A stretch of DNA of 64,000 nucleotides from Rugosimonospora sp040255525 (GTDB lineage Bacteria > Actinomycetota > Actinomycetes > Mycobacteriales > Micromonosporaceae): the NCBI GenBank assembly GCA_040255525.1, contig JBDZVD010000023.1:1-64000 (forward strand), written 5' to 3'. Made by a program: the position numbers and the translations under genes. Under the pieces are notes generated by a model. The model was not told the origin of the DNA and did not search any database. It was given only the letters and a program-made list of their open reading frames with translations. Positions within the stretch are counted from its first letter, which is position 1. Each line of letters begins with the position of its first letter. Below are positions 1 through 8,321 of this stretch, piece after piece.

Positions 1-11
1 GATGCCGCCGG

Positions 12-626
12 TTATCCGGCGACGATGATGTGCAGGCTGCGCGGGCCGTGGACGCCCTCGACGCGGTTGAGTTCGATGTCGCTGGTCGCCGACGGGCCGC
101 TGATCCAGGTCTGCGGCCGGCCCGGGGCGAGGCGGGGGAGGGCTTCGGCGGGGGTACCGACGATCTGGTCGGCGCGCACGACGCAGAGGTGGTAGTCGGG
201 CAGCAGGGTGAGCGCGCGGCGGCCCTGCGCTGGTCCGGTGTCCAGGATGACGGTGCCGGTCAGCGCGATCGCGGCGGCGGCCCCGGTGAGCACGCCGTCG
301 CTTCGGTCGAGTTCGTCATTGGCCAGCGGCGGGTCGTCGGTGACCGTGCTGACGCCGGAGACCCACCCGGCGGGAAGGTCGGCGGGGACGGCGAGGGTCC
401 GGCCGGCGGCGGCCCGCGCGATCTCGGCGGGCAGGTCCGCCTCGGGGGTACGGGTGATGGTGGCCCGGTAGTCGGCGGCACGCTCGATGAACAGGGCGAC
501 GAGGTCGGTGCCCTCGGGCAGAAAACGCCGGTAGTCGCGCGGGACGGCCACCGGCGTGGGGTTCGGCCCGAGGGCCGCCCGGATCCGGCTGAGAATCTCG
601 CTCTTCGCGTCGGGAGTCTGGGTCAT
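12..626 (-). CDS. lutC: LutC, lactate utilization protein C (LUD domain)
   Basis: Subunit of the cytoplasmic LutABC complex, which oxidises L-lactate to pyruvate. The 204 residues are a single LUD (DUF162/YkgG) domain: an N-terminal helix with ILSRIRAALG, a central GVLTGAAAAIALTGTVIL strand-turn, and the family's closing signature SGPSATSDIELNRVEGVHG followed by an ILIV-rich tail. Length is normal for LutC. It is the last visible gene of the leftward operon, 41 bases after lutB. In this operon the likely source of lactate is rhamnose, because RhaEW upstream delivers lactate from lactaldehyde. Start is the ATG at 626. I cannot see whether more genes follow to the left of the window. Confidence 0.9.
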   Translation of the reverse strand: MTQTPDAKSEILSRIRAALGPNPTPVAVPRDYRRFLPEGTDLVALFIERAADYRATITRTPEADLPAEIARAAAGRTLAVPADLPAGWVSGVSTVTDDPPLANDELDRSDGVLTGAAAAIALTGTVILDTGPAQGRRALTLLPDYHLCVVRADQIVGTPAEALPRLAPGRPQTWISGPSATSDIELNRVEGVHGPRSLHIIVAG

Positions 627-667
627 TCGCCGGTCTTCTTCCCGTCATCCACCGGTCTTCCGCCGCG

Positions 668-2158
668 TCACGCGCGGGTCCTCTTCCACCAGGCGCGGAA
701 GGGCTCGGTGGCGGGCGGGGTGAGGTCGCGGTGGGTGAACCAGGCGCGTGCCCAGCCGGGGATGCGGGTGCGTGCCCACCCGGGTCCGCCGCGCAGCCGC
801 CGGGTGTGCCCGAGCAGGAGGCCGCCGATCCGCTGCGCGGCCGCCAGCCGCCGGGAACTGGCGAACGTGGCTCCGGCGGCGGACATGACGGCCCGTTCAC
901 CCAGGTGCCCGCGCTGGTGGCTGACCACCCTGGCGCGCAGGTCGAGGAGCACGCCGGGAATATCGATGCGTACCGGGCAGGCGTCAAAACACGCGCCGCA
1001 GAGCGAGGACGCGAACGGCAGGGAGGCGGTCTGCTCGTCCACCGGGTGCTGGTTGATGCCGCGCAGTTGCGGCGTGATGATCGCGCCGATCGGGCCCGGG
1101 TAGGCCGAGCCGTATGCCTTGCCGCCGGTGCGCTCGTACACCGGGCAGACGTTGAGGCAGGCGGAGCAGCGGATGCAGCGCAGCGCCTGGCGGCCGATGG
1201 GGTTGGTCAGCGTCGCGGTGCGACCGTTGTCGAGCAGGACGAGGTGGAACGCCTGTGGCCCGTCGCCCGGGGTGACGCCGGTGAAGGTCGAGGTGTAGGG
1301 GTTCATCCGCTCGGCGGTCGAGGACCGGGGCAGCAGTTGGAGGAAGACTTCGAGGTCGGTCCAGGTGGGGACGAGTTTCTCGATGCCGACGACACTGATC
1401 AGGACCTCGGGCAGGGTCAGGCACATCCGGCCGTTGCCCTCGGACTCCAGGATCACCAGGGTGCCGGTGTCGGCGACCGCGAAGTTCGCGCCGGACACCG
1501 CGACCTTGCTGCGCAGGAACTTCTCCCGGAGGTGGAGGCGGGCCGCCTCGGCCAGGTCGCCGGGGTGGTCGGTGAGGTCCTCCGGGGCCGGCCTGCCGAC
1601 CTTGCTCATCTCCCGGGCGAAGATGTCGCGGATTTCGGCGCGGTTGCGGTGGATCGCGGGGACGAGGATGTGGCTGGGCAGGTCGTGGCCGAGCTGGACG
1701 ATGAGTTCGGCGAGGTCGGTCTCCCAGACGTCGATTCCGGCCTCGGCGAGCGCGGTGTTGAGCTCGATCTCCTGCGTCGCCATCGACTTGATCTTGACGA
1801 TCTCCGTCGTTCCGTGCTGCCGGGCGATGGCGGTGACGATGCCGCACGCCTCGGCGGCGTCCCGGGCCCAGTGCACCACCCCGCCGGCCGCGGTCACCCG
1901 CTCCTCCAGCCGCAGGAGCAGCTCGGGCAGCCGGGCCAGGGTGTCGTCCTTGATGGCGGCGCCGGCGAGGCGCAGGGCCTCCCAGTCGGGCAGCTCCGCG
2001 ACCGCGCGGGCGCGCTTGTCCCGGATGGTCGTGGTGGCGTGCCGCAGGTTCGCGCGCAGTTGGGGGTCGGCCAGCGCGTCCCGGGCGGCCCGCGGGAACG
2101 GGGGCATGCCCAGGAACGTCGGATGCCCCGCCCTGGTGGGGATCGGCGGCGCGGTCAC
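668..2158 (-). CDS. lutB: LutB, iron-sulfur lactate utilization protein
   Basis: Iron-sulfur subunit of the LutABC L-lactate oxidation complex. The N-terminal two thirds is a LUD domain (VVHWARDAAEACGIV, IVKIKSMATQEIELN, VAVSGANFAVADTGTLVI). The C-terminal third carries two ferredoxin-like 4Fe-4S motifs, CIRCSACLNVCPVYE and CGACFDACPVRID. The reading frame is open further upstream, but the GTG at 2158 overlaps the lutA stop as GTGA, a translational-coupling arrangement, and gives about 496 residues, near the family norm. I therefore prefer it to the in-frame ATG upstream. The gene sits between lutA and lutC in one operon with rhaEW and rhaB. Confidence 0.9.
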   Translation of the reverse strand: MTAPPIPTRAGHPTFLGMPPFPRAARDALADPQLRANLRHATTTIRDKRARAVAELPDWEALRLAGAAIKDDTLARLPELLLRLEERVTAAGGVVHWARDAAEACGIVTAIARQHGTTEIVKIKSMATQEIELNTALAEAGIDVWETDLAELIVQLGHDLPSHILVPAIHRNRAEIRDIFAREMSKVGRPAPEDLTDHPGDLAEAARLHLREKFLRSKVAVSGANFAVADTGTLVILESEGNGRMCLTLPEVLISVVGIEKLVPTWTDLEVFLQLLPRSSTAERMNPYTSTFTGVTPGDGPQAFHLVLLDNGRTATLTNPIGRQALRCIRCSACLNVCPVYERTGGKAYGSAYPGPIGAIITPQLRGINQHPVDEQTASLPFASSLCGACFDACPVRIDIPGVLLDLRARVVSHQRGHLGERAVMSAAGATFASSRRLAAAQRIGGLLLGHTRRLRGGPGWARTRIPGWARAWFTHRDLTPPATEPFRAWWKRTRA

Positions 2159-2850
2159 GCCGTACCGGCCAGGATCTGCGCGAGGTGCACCGTGCGTACC
2201 GGCGGTTGCTGGCGGGACAGCATGCCGCCGATGTGCATGAGGCACGAGGTGTCGGCGGCGGTCAGGTACGCCGCGCCGGTGGCGTGCACGTCGGCGGTCT
2301 TGTCCGCACCCATCGCGGCGGAGGTGTCCGGGTTCTTCACGCTGAACGTGCCGCCGAAGCCGCAGCAGGCTTCGGGGTGGGCGAGTTCGACCAGGTCCAG
2401 ACCCTCGACGTGGGACAGCAGGCGCTGCGGGCGGTCACCGGTGCGCAGCATGCGCTGCGAGTGGCAGGTGCGGTGGAACGCGACCCGGTGCGGGAAGTAC
2501 CCGCCGACGTCCTCCACCCGCAACACATCGGTGAGGAACTCGCACAGCTCGTACACCGGCGGCGGGCTCGCGTCCGGGACGACGACCGGGTGGTAGTGGC
2601 GGATCATCGAGGCGCAGGACGCGGACGGGGTGACGACCGCGTCGTACCCGGCGAACACCCGGGCGAAGTTCGCGACCAGCGGGGCGCACTCGGCCCGGTA
2701 CCCGGAGTTGAAGTGCATCTGGCCGCAGCAGGTCTGCCCGGCGGGGAACTCGACCGCCACGCCGACCCGTTCCAGCACGGTGACCGTGGCCTTGCCGACC
2801 TCCGGGAACAACGAGTCGTTGAAACACGTGATGAACAGCGCCACGCGCAT
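2155..2850 (-). CDS. lutA: LutA, cysteine-rich lactate utilization protein
   Basis: CCG-domain subunit of LutABC. The 231 residues hold two cysteine-rich CCG repeats: TCCGQMHFNSGY near residue 40 and ACCGFGGTFSVK near residue 160, with partner cysteines in CASMIRHYH and FHRTCHSQRM. These are the heterodisulfide-reductase-like ligands expected for LutA/GlcF relatives. Start is the ATG at 2850, three bases after the rhaB stop, so it is translated from the same leftward message. The overlap with lutB (GTGA) suggests coupled synthesis of the complex. Placement behind rhamnose genes fits a role in consuming the L-lactate made from L-lactaldehyde. Confidence 0.9.
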   Translation of the reverse strand: MRVALFITCFNDSLFPEVGKATVTVLERVGVAVEFPAGQTCCGQMHFNSGYRAECAPLVANFARVFAGYDAVVTPSASCASMIRHYHPVVVPDASPPPVYELCEFLTDVLRVEDVGGYFPHRVAFHRTCHSQRMLRTGDRPQRLLSHVEGLDLVELAHPEACCGFGGTFSVKNPDTSAAMGADKTADVHATGAAYLTAADTSCLMHIGGMLSRQQPPVRTVHLAQILAGTA

Positions 2851-2853
2851 CGG

Positions 2854-4281
2854 TCATTCCCGTCCGATCCGGGCCGCGGCCGCGTCCCAGGCGGCGGGGT
2901 CGCCGGCCGGCTCGAAACGGCGCAGCGGTTGGGTCGCCGCGACCAGTTCGCGCATCGCCGCCAGATCCGCCGGGCCGCCGTCGACGCGCGCCTGGACCAG
3001 CACGTTGCCCAGCGCGGTCGCCTCGACCGGGCCGGCGACGACGGGAAGGCCGGAGGCGTCCGCGGTCAGCTGGCACAGCAGGTCGTTGCGGGCGCCGCCG
3101 CCGATGAGGTGCACGACCCCGATGCTACGCCCGGACAGGCGGGCGGCGGCGCGCAGCGCGGCCCGGTGCGAGAGGGCGAGACTCTCCACGACGCAGCGCG
3201 CGTATGCCGGGCGGCCCGCCGGCGCGGGCTGGCCGGTGCGGGCGCAGTATGCGTCGATGCGCGAGGGCATGTCTCCCGGCGCCAGGAAGCCCGGGTCGTC
3301 GGGGTCGACGAGCGAGCGGAACGGCGCCGCCCGGGCGGCCGCGGCCAGCAGCGCGCGGGTGTCCGGCTCGCGCCAGCCGCGCTGGCACTCCTGCAGCAGC
3401 CACAACCCCATCACGTTGCGCAGGTACCGGATGGTGTTGCCGACCCCCAGCTCGTTGGTGAAGTTCTCCGCGCGGCTGCCCTGGGTCAGCACCGGGGCGG
3501 GCAGCTCGACGCCGACCAGCGACCAGGTGCCGGTGCTGACGTACGCGAAATCGGCCGTGGTCGCCGGTACCGCGACCACCGCCGACGCGGTGTCGTGTGA
3601 GCCGACCGCGACCAGCGGCAGGTTCAGGCCGGTGTCCGGCGCGAGGGTGCCGATGGCCGACCCGGGGTCCCGCAGCGCGGGGAACAGGTCGCGGCGCAGC
3701 CCCAGCCCGTCGATCAGCCCGCCGGCCCACTCGCCGGTACGGGCGTCGTACAGCGCGGTGGTGGACGCGTTGGTGCGCTCGGCGCCGTACCGCCCGGTCA
3801 GCCAGTAGCCGAGCAGGTCGGGGATCAGCAGCATGCGCTCGGCCGCGGCCAGCCGCTCACCGGGTTCGGCGAGCAGCTGGAAGACCGTGTTGAACGGCAG
3901 GTGCTGGGTGCCGGTGACGGCGTACCGCTGCGGATCCGGTACGGCGACCGCCTCGGTACGGGTGTCCCGGTAGTGGTACGGCAGGCCGAGCAGGGCACCC
4001 CGCCGGTCGACCAGCCCGTAGTCCACGGCCCACGAGTCGATGCCGACCGAGACCGGCCCGTCGCCGCAGCGGTGCAGGCCGGCCAGCAGTTCCCGGTAGA
4101 GGCGGACGATGTCCCAGTGCAGGCCGTCGGGCAGGCGCACCGGTTCGTTGGGGAACCGGTGCGCCTCGGTCAGCTTCAGCCGGCCGTCGCCGACCTCGCC
4201 CAGCATCACCCGACCGCTGGCGGCTCCCAGGTCGACCGCCGCGTACCGGCGACCCGCCCGGGATCCTGCGCGGCCGCTCAT
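2854..4281 (-). CDS. rhaB: Rhamnulokinase RhaB
   Basis: FGGY-family sugar kinase that phosphorylates L-rhamnulose to rhamnulose 1-phosphate. Visible motifs: phosphate-1 loop AAVDLGAASGRVMLG at the N-terminus, GIDSWAVDYGLVD around residue 100, adenosine-binding YVSTGTWSLVGVE, and the C-terminal VVHLIGGGARNDLLCQLTAD FGGY signature. Its 475 residues are normal for the family. The ATG at 4281 overlaps the rhaEW stop as ATGA. The neighbour upstream encodes the next enzyme, the aldolase, which supports rhamnulokinase over xylulokinase or gluconokinase. No rhamnose isomerase or transporter is visible in the window; these must lie to the left or elsewhere. Confidence 0.9.
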   Translation of the reverse strand: MSGRAGSRAGRRYAAVDLGAASGRVMLGEVGDGRLKLTEAHRFPNEPVRLPDGLHWDIVRLYRELLAGLHRCGDGPVSVGIDSWAVDYGLVDRRGALLGLPYHYRDTRTEAVAVPDPQRYAVTGTQHLPFNTVFQLLAEPGERLAAAERMLLIPDLLGYWLTGRYGAERTNASTTALYDARTGEWAGGLIDGLGLRRDLFPALRDPGSAIGTLAPDTGLNLPLVAVGSHDTASAVVAVPATTADFAYVSTGTWSLVGVELPAPVLTQGSRAENFTNELGVGNTIRYLRNVMGLWLLQECQRGWREPDTRALLAAAARAAPFRSLVDPDDPGFLAPGDMPSRIDAYCARTGQPAPAGRPAYARCVVESLALSHRAALRAAARLSGRSIGVVHLIGGGARNDLLCQLTADASGLPVVAGPVEATALGNVLVQARVDGGPADLAAMRELVAATQPLRRFEPAGDPAAWDAAAARIGRE

Positions 4282-6311
4282 CTCAGGAACGCGGCGGCGA
4301 CCCCGGCGTCGACCGGGATGTGCAGGCCGGTGGTGTGCGTGAGGTCCGGACCGACGAGGGTGAACACCGCCGCGGCCACATGCTCCGGAAGGACCTCCCG
4401 CTTCAGCAGGGTCCGCTGGGCGTAGAAAGCGCCCAGGTCCTCCTCCTTGACGCCGTACACCGCGGCCCGCTGGGCGCCCCAGCCGCCGGCGAAGATGCCG
4501 GAGCCGCGCACCACGCCGTCGGGGTTCACGCCGTTGACCCGGATGCCGTACTGGCCCAGTTCGGCGGCGAGCAGCCGTACCTGGTGCGCCTGGTCGGCCT
4601 TCGCCGCGCCGTACGCCACGTTGTTCGGCCCGGCGAAGACGCCGTTCTTGCTGACGATGTACACGATGTCGCCGCCGATGCCCTGCTCGGACATCACCTT
4701 CGCGGTGGCGCGGGCGACCAGGAACGAGCCGCGCGCCATCACGTCGTGCTGGGAGTCCCAGTCCTGCGCGCTGGTTTCCAGCAGTGGCTTGGAGATGGAC
4801 AGCCCGGCGTTGTTCACCACCAGGTCGATGCCGCCGAAGGCGAGCACCGCGCGGGCGATGGCCGCCGCGATCTGCGCCTCGTCGGTGACGTCGACCGCCA
4901 CGGCGGCGGCCGCGTCCGGACCGCCGATGCCCTTCGCCACCGCCTGGGCCGCCTGCGCGTCCCGGTCCGCGACCACCACGCAGGCACCCTCCGTGGCGAG
5001 CCGGATCGCGGTGGCCCGGCCGATGCCGGAGCCGCCGCCGGTGACGAACGCGACCCGGGTCGACAGCGGCTTGGGCATCCGGCGCAGCTTGGCCTCTTCC
5101 AGCTCCCAGTACTCGATGCGGAACTTCTCCGACTCGGGGATGGGGCGGTAGGTCGACACCGCCTCGGCGCCGCGCATCACGTTGATGGCGTTGACGTAGA
5201 ACTCACCGGCCACCCGGGCGGTCTGCTTGTTGGCACCGAAGGAGAACATGCCCACGCCGGGTACCAGCACGATGGCCGGGTCGGCGCCACGCATCGCGGG
5301 GGAGTCCGGGGTGGCGTGCCGGTGGTAGTAGGCGGCGTAGTCGTCCCGGTACGCCCGGTGCAGCTCCCGCAGTCGCGCGGTGACCCCCGCCAGCGGCGCG
5401 GTGGGCGGCAGGTCCAGCACGAGCGGGCGCACCTTGGTGCGCAGGAAGTGGTCCGGGCACGAGGTGCCCAGCGCCGCCAGCCGGGGGTGCTCGGCCCGGG
5501 ACAGGAACTCCAGCACCGCGTCGCTGTCCGTGTAGTGGCCGACCTGCGCCCGGTCGGCGGAGGCAAGCCCGCGCAGCAGAGGGAACAGCGCGGCGGCCCG
5601 CTCGCGCCGCTGCGCCTCCGGCAGCGGGGCGAAGTCGGGCAGGGGCGCGCCGAACGGTTCCGCCCTGCCCCGCGCCTCGAGGAAGGCGGCGGCGGTCCGG
5701 ATGATGGAAAGCGAGTTCGCCTCGCACTCCGCCGACGTGTCGCCCCATGCGGTGACGCCGTGCCCGCCGAGGATGGCGCCGATCGCCTGCGGATGGTTCT
5801 GTTCGATGGCCGCGATGTCCAGGCCGAGCTGGAAGCCGGGTCGCCGCCACGGTACCCAGACCACCCGGTCGCCGAAGCACTCCCGGGTCAGCGCCTCGCC
5901 GTCGGCCGCGGTGGCCAACGCGATGCCGGAGTCCGGGTGCAGGTGGTCGACGTGCGCGGCGTCGACCAGACCGTGCATCGCGGTGTCGATGGACGGCGCC
6001 GCGCCACCCCGGCCGTGCAGGCAGAAGTCGAACGCGCCGACCATCTCGTCCTCCCGGTCGACGCCGGGGTACACCGAGACCAGCGAACGCAGCCGGTCCA
6101 GTCGCAGCGTGGCCAGGCCGGCCTCGGTGAGGGTACCCAGGTCGCCGCCGGATCCCTTCACCCACAACAGGTCCACCGGGCCACCGGTCACCGGGTCGAG
6201 GCCGGTCCCCTTCGCCGAGGTGTTGCCACCCGCATAGTTGGTGTTACGCGGGTCGGCTCCCAGCCGGTTGGACCGTGCCAGCAACGCGCCGACCGTTTCC
6301 TTCTCAGTCAT
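4278..6311 (-). CDS. rhaEW: RhaEW, rhamnulose-1-phosphate aldolase / lactaldehyde dehydrogenase fusion
   Basis: Bifunctional enzyme. The N-terminal half (about residues 1-400) is a class II aldolase that splits rhamnulose 1-phosphate into DHAP and L-lactaldehyde, with metal-ligand histidines in VDHLHPDSG and GGHGVTAWG. The C-terminal half (about 420-677) is a short-chain dehydrogenase that oxidises lactaldehyde to lactate, with TGGGSGIGRA, NNAGLSI and catalytic YGAAKAD. The chosen ATG at 6311 follows GAGAGGGTC; longer in-frame starts would cross the operator at 6342-6355. This 677-residue length fits the RhaEW type described in Bacillus and other bacteria. It is the first gene of the leftward operon with rhaB and lutABC. 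Confidence 0.92.
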   Translation of the reverse strand: MTEKETVGALLARSNRLGADPRNTNYAGGNTSAKGTGLDPVTGGPVDLLWVKGSGGDLGTLTEAGLATLRLDRLRSLVSVYPGVDREDEMVGAFDFCLHGRGGAAPSIDTAMHGLVDAAHVDHLHPDSGIALATAADGEALTRECFGDRVVWVPWRRPGFQLGLDIAAIEQNHPQAIGAILGGHGVTAWGDTSAECEANSLSIIRTAAAFLEARGRAEPFGAPLPDFAPLPEAQRRERAAALFPLLRGLASADRAQVGHYTDSDAVLEFLSRAEHPRLAALGTSCPDHFLRTKVRPLVLDLPPTAPLAGVTARLRELHRAYRDDYAAYYHRHATPDSPAMRGADPAIVLVPGVGMFSFGANKQTARVAGEFYVNAINVMRGAEAVSTYRPIPESEKFRIEYWELEEAKLRRMPKPLSTRVAFVTGGGSGIGRATAIRLATEGACVVVADRDAQAAQAVAKGIGGPDAAAAVAVDVTDEAQIAAAIARAVLAFGGIDLVVNNAGLSISKPLLETSAQDWDSQHDVMARGSFLVARATAKVMSEQGIGGDIVYIVSKNGVFAGPNNVAYGAAKADQAHQVRLLAAELGQYGIRVNGVNPDGVVRGSGIFAGGWGAQRAAVYGVKEEDLGAFYAQRTLLKREVLPEHVAAAVFTLVGPDLTHTTGLHIPVDAGVAAAFLR

Positions 6312-6341
6312 GACCCTCTCATGCTCCCCAGCCGCCGGCTC

Positions 6342-6355
6342 ATGAAACGTTTCAT
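6342..6355. promoter_or_regulatory. LacI-type operator before the rhamnose operon
   Basis: Perfect 14-base palindrome ATGAAACGTTTCAT, 30 bases upstream of the rhaEW start. Form and size (TGAAACGTTTCA core with central CG) are those of LacI-family operators. No LacI-type rhamnose regulator lies next to it in the window, so the repressor must be encoded elsewhere or to the left. Position close to the start suggests repression near the promoter. Confidence 0.7.
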
Positions 6356-6605
6356 AGACCGCCATATTAAGCCCCCGCCCAGCAGGCGTCAAGACTGGCC
6401 TGCCCGGGCTGTCGCGGAACGAGACGGAGCAAACTGGTCAGCATGGCCCTCTGGCCTGGGAGGACCCGCGCGTGGAACCCGGGGGCGGCGCAATCCCGGG
6501 GCCGTGCCGCCGCGCTGACCACCGCCGGGGCCCGCTCGCTGTTGCGACCGCTCGACTGCCGCGCTGCCGGTCGCCGCATGCGCACGACCGGCGCGTCTGC
6601 CCGCG

Positions 6606-6941
6606 TCAGCCGGTCGACCGGCGGGCCCCCGCGTCGCCGCCGAGGTGAGCCGCCGTACCGGTCAGGCGCAGCAGGGTTCTCGCGACGCCGCGGGCGCCCG
6701 TGACCCGGTAGGACACTCCGCGCTCGTCCGCCCGCCGCCGCCCCTCGACCAGCGCGCCCAGTCCCCGGCAGTCCAGGAACGTCACGCCGCTGAGGTCGAC
6801 GATCAGGCGCCGGGTACCCGCGTCGTCGAGCGCCGAGCCGATCGCCTTGCGCAGGCCCGGCTCCGTCGTCAGGTCCACGTCTCCGGCAGGGCGGACCGTC
6901 GCTGTCCCGCCCTCGGTCTCGACGTGGATCCGAAAGGGCAT
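6606..6941 (-). CDS. STAS-domain anti-sigma factor antagonist
   Basis: Single STAS domain of 111 residues, of the anti-anti-sigma (SpoIIAA/RsbV) type that binds an anti-sigma kinase when dephosphorylated. Visible features: the strand TATVRPAGDVDLTTEPGLR, the core LIVDLSGVTFLDCRGLGALV. The usual phospho-acceptor serine position (D-S-S/T-G-L) reads D-C-R-G-L, so the residue that is normally phosphorylated is replaced by Cys-Arg. This suggests constitutive or altered partner binding. The ATG at 6941 follows AAGGAG. It is a single gene, read towards the rhamnose operon; an operator-like repeat at 7021-7036 lies about 80 bases upstream. Confidence 0.8.
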   Translation of the reverse strand: MPFRIHVETEGGTATVRPAGDVDLTTEPGLRKAIGSALDDAGTRRLIVDLSGVTFLDCRGLGALVEGRRRADERGVSYRVTGARGVARTLLRLTGTAAHLGGDAGARRSTG

Positions 6942-7020
6942 CGCCGGCTCCTTGCCTGATGGGCGGCCTGCGGTCGGCGCCCGCGACCGCCCGGCCCAGG
7001 GCGGGCTGGTGGGTACATTG

Positions 7021-7036
7021 TTTGCACTATAGCAAA
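7021..7036. promoter_or_regulatory. Inverted repeat TTTG-N8-CAAA upstream of the STAS gene
   Basis: TTTGCACTATAGCAAA: arms TTTGC and GCAAA around six bases. It lies about 80 bases upstream of the STAS start, in a stretch unusually rich in A/T for this genome. The same arms and spacing recur at 7815-7830 on the other side of the marR gene, so this is a candidate binding site of that MarR protein. Confidence 0.45.
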
Positions 7037-7075
7037 GGTCTGTCGTACCGCACGGTGACGCTTCCGCGAGGGGTG

Positions 7076-7552
7076 TCAGGCGGTCCGGCGGTTCGGCCGG
7101 TCCCGTGCCCCGCCGGCCCGGTCCGGCCGGGCGGCGGCCGCGCTGAACGCGTCGAGCGACCGCACCAGTTCCTGGCGGGCGATCTCCGGCATCCGGGCCA
7201 GTACCGACTCCAGCGCCGAGCGGCGGTGGCGGCTCAGCTCGTCGAGCACGTTGACCGCGGCCGGCGTCAGGATCAGCTGCACCTCGCGCCGGTCGCCCGC
7301 GTGCGGCGCGCGGCGCAGGTACCCCAGTGCCTCCAACCGGTCGCACAACCGGCTCGCGGACGACGCTCCGACGTTGAGCGCCTCCGCCAGGCCGTTGACA
7401 TTGATGTCGCGTCTCACGGTGACCAGCGTCAGCACTCGCAGTTGGGTGGGCGACACCGGCAGGGGCGGCTGCATCCGGGCCGGGTCGAGCGCGGCGGACA
7501 GCGCCTCGGCCGCGGTCTCCAGGCGGGCCGCCAAGGTCTCCAGGCGCTGCAT
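7076..7552 (-). CDS. MarR-family transcriptional regulator
   Basis: A 158-residue winged-helix regulator. The helix-turn-helix region is VNGLAEALNVGASSASRLCDRLEALGYLRR (seen as two overlapping parts) followed by the wing APHAGDRREVQLILT, the classic MarR DNA-binding arrangement. N- and C-terminal helices would form the dimer interface. The ATG at 7552 is preceded by GAGGAG at a workable distance. It lies between two similar inverted repeats (7021-7036 and 7815-7830), which suggests it controls the STAS gene and its own transcription. The ligand cannot be told from sequence. Confidence 0.85.
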   Translation of the reverse strand: MQRLETLAARLETAAEALSAALDPARMQPPLPVSPTQLRVLTLVTVRRDINVNGLAEALNVGASSASRLCDRLEALGYLRRAPHAGDRREVQLILTPAAVNVLDELSRHRRSALESVLARMPEIARQELVRSLDAFSAAAARPDRAGGARDRPNRRTA

Positions 7553-7594
7553 GCCACCAACTCCTCGCGTCTACAGGACCGCCTGCCGTCACCG

Positions 7595-7776
7595 GATTTT
7601 CCGTGCCAGTCCAGGCAGAGCACCACGGCGTCGTCGACAAGTTCGTCGTCTCCGTGGTAATCGTGCAGACTGCGCATCACGCTACCAACGGCTTCGGCGG
7701 CCGGCTGCAGACGCGTCGCCCGCAGCGCGCGCGGCGCGGCGCAGGAGTTCACCGACCGATGGGGTGTCTTGGACAT
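7595..7776 (-). pseudogene. Remnant of a PP2C (SpoIIE/RsbU) phosphatase C-terminus
   Basis: A short reading frame of about 60 codons immediately upstream of marR contains LQPAAEAVGSVMRSLHDYHG and DDELVDDAVVLCLDWHG. The second segment resembles the final strand of SpoIIE-type phosphatases (LxDDAtvlxLxW). A stop codon lies two codons before its first ATG, so no phosphatase domain precedes it. I read it as a decayed tail left beside the STAS gene; it could also be a chance reading frame. Third positions are G/C-rich as in real genes. Confidence 0.35.
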
Positions 7777-7814
7777 CGGCTACTCCTCTCGCAGGTCGCG
7801 TCGCGCCCGGCATA

Positions 7815-7830
7815 TTTGTCATGGAGCAAA
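7815..7830. promoter_or_regulatory. Second TTTG-N8-CAAA inverted repeat
   Basis: TTTGTCATGGAGCAAA shares arms, spacing and the AGCAAA half with the repeat at 7021-7036. It lies about 260 bases upstream of the marR start, in an AT-richer patch, with no other gene between except the phosphatase remnant. A candidate MarR autoregulatory site. Confidence 0.45.
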
Positions 7831-7906
7831 TGATGGTACCCGGGCCGCACGGGTCGCATGACCGGGTTCCCCCGTCGCGACGGGCGGAACGCTGACCGGC
7901 CCAGGC

Positions 7907-8296
7907 TCAGCTCCGCCGGCTCTCCAGCTGCCGCTTCGCGTCATAGCTCTGCCGCGCCTGTTCGACCTTGTCGAGGTTGGCCGACCACTCGGCGAGGGTC
8001 GCGAACAGCGGGGCCAGGCTGCGGCCCAGCGGGCTGATCTCGTACTCCACCCTCGGGGGCACCCCGGCGTGATAGGTGCGCACGACCAGCCCGTCGCGCT
8101 CCAGCCGTCGCAGCCGCTGGGTCAGCACCTTGGGTGTGATCGTGGTGATGCGGCGCTCCAGTTCCACGAACCGTTGCCGCCCGTACGTGTGCAGCACCCA
8201 CAGGATCGGCGTGGTCCACCGGCTGAACACGATGTCGACCACCGGAGTGATCGGGCAGGCCAGCTCCGGAGCGGTGTCCGCTGTTGTCTCGATCAC
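7907..8296 (-). CDS. HxlR-family transcriptional regulator
   Basis: A 129-residue HxlR/YtfH-type winged-helix protein: CPITPVVDIVFSRWTTPILW at the N-terminus, RFVELERRITTITPKVLTQR as the recognition region, and VEYEISPLGRSLAPLF in the wing/dimer part. Members sense reactive electrophiles, often through the N-terminal cysteine (present here as ACPIT). The frame is open far upstream, but the GTG at 8296 gives the family length and has GAGGAAAG about 11 bases before it. It is divergent from an NmrA-like NAD(P)-binding gene, exactly the arrangement of E. coli ytfH/ytfG. Confidence 0.85.
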   Translation of the reverse strand: MIETTADTAPELACPITPVVDIVFSRWTTPILWVLHTYGRQRFVELERRITTITPKVLTQRLRRLERDGLVVRTYHAGVPPRVEYEISPLGRSLAPLFATLAEWSANLDKVEQARQSYDAKRQLESRRS

Positions 8297-8321
8297 ATTC
8301 GGCCCACTTTCCTCTAGGTGC

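Noticed and set aside
731..2596. Long plus-strand frame over the lut genes
   Set aside because: It is antisense to lutB and lutA, has no family sequence, and reads as Gly/Arg/Val-rich noise, typical of opposite frames in GC-rich genes.
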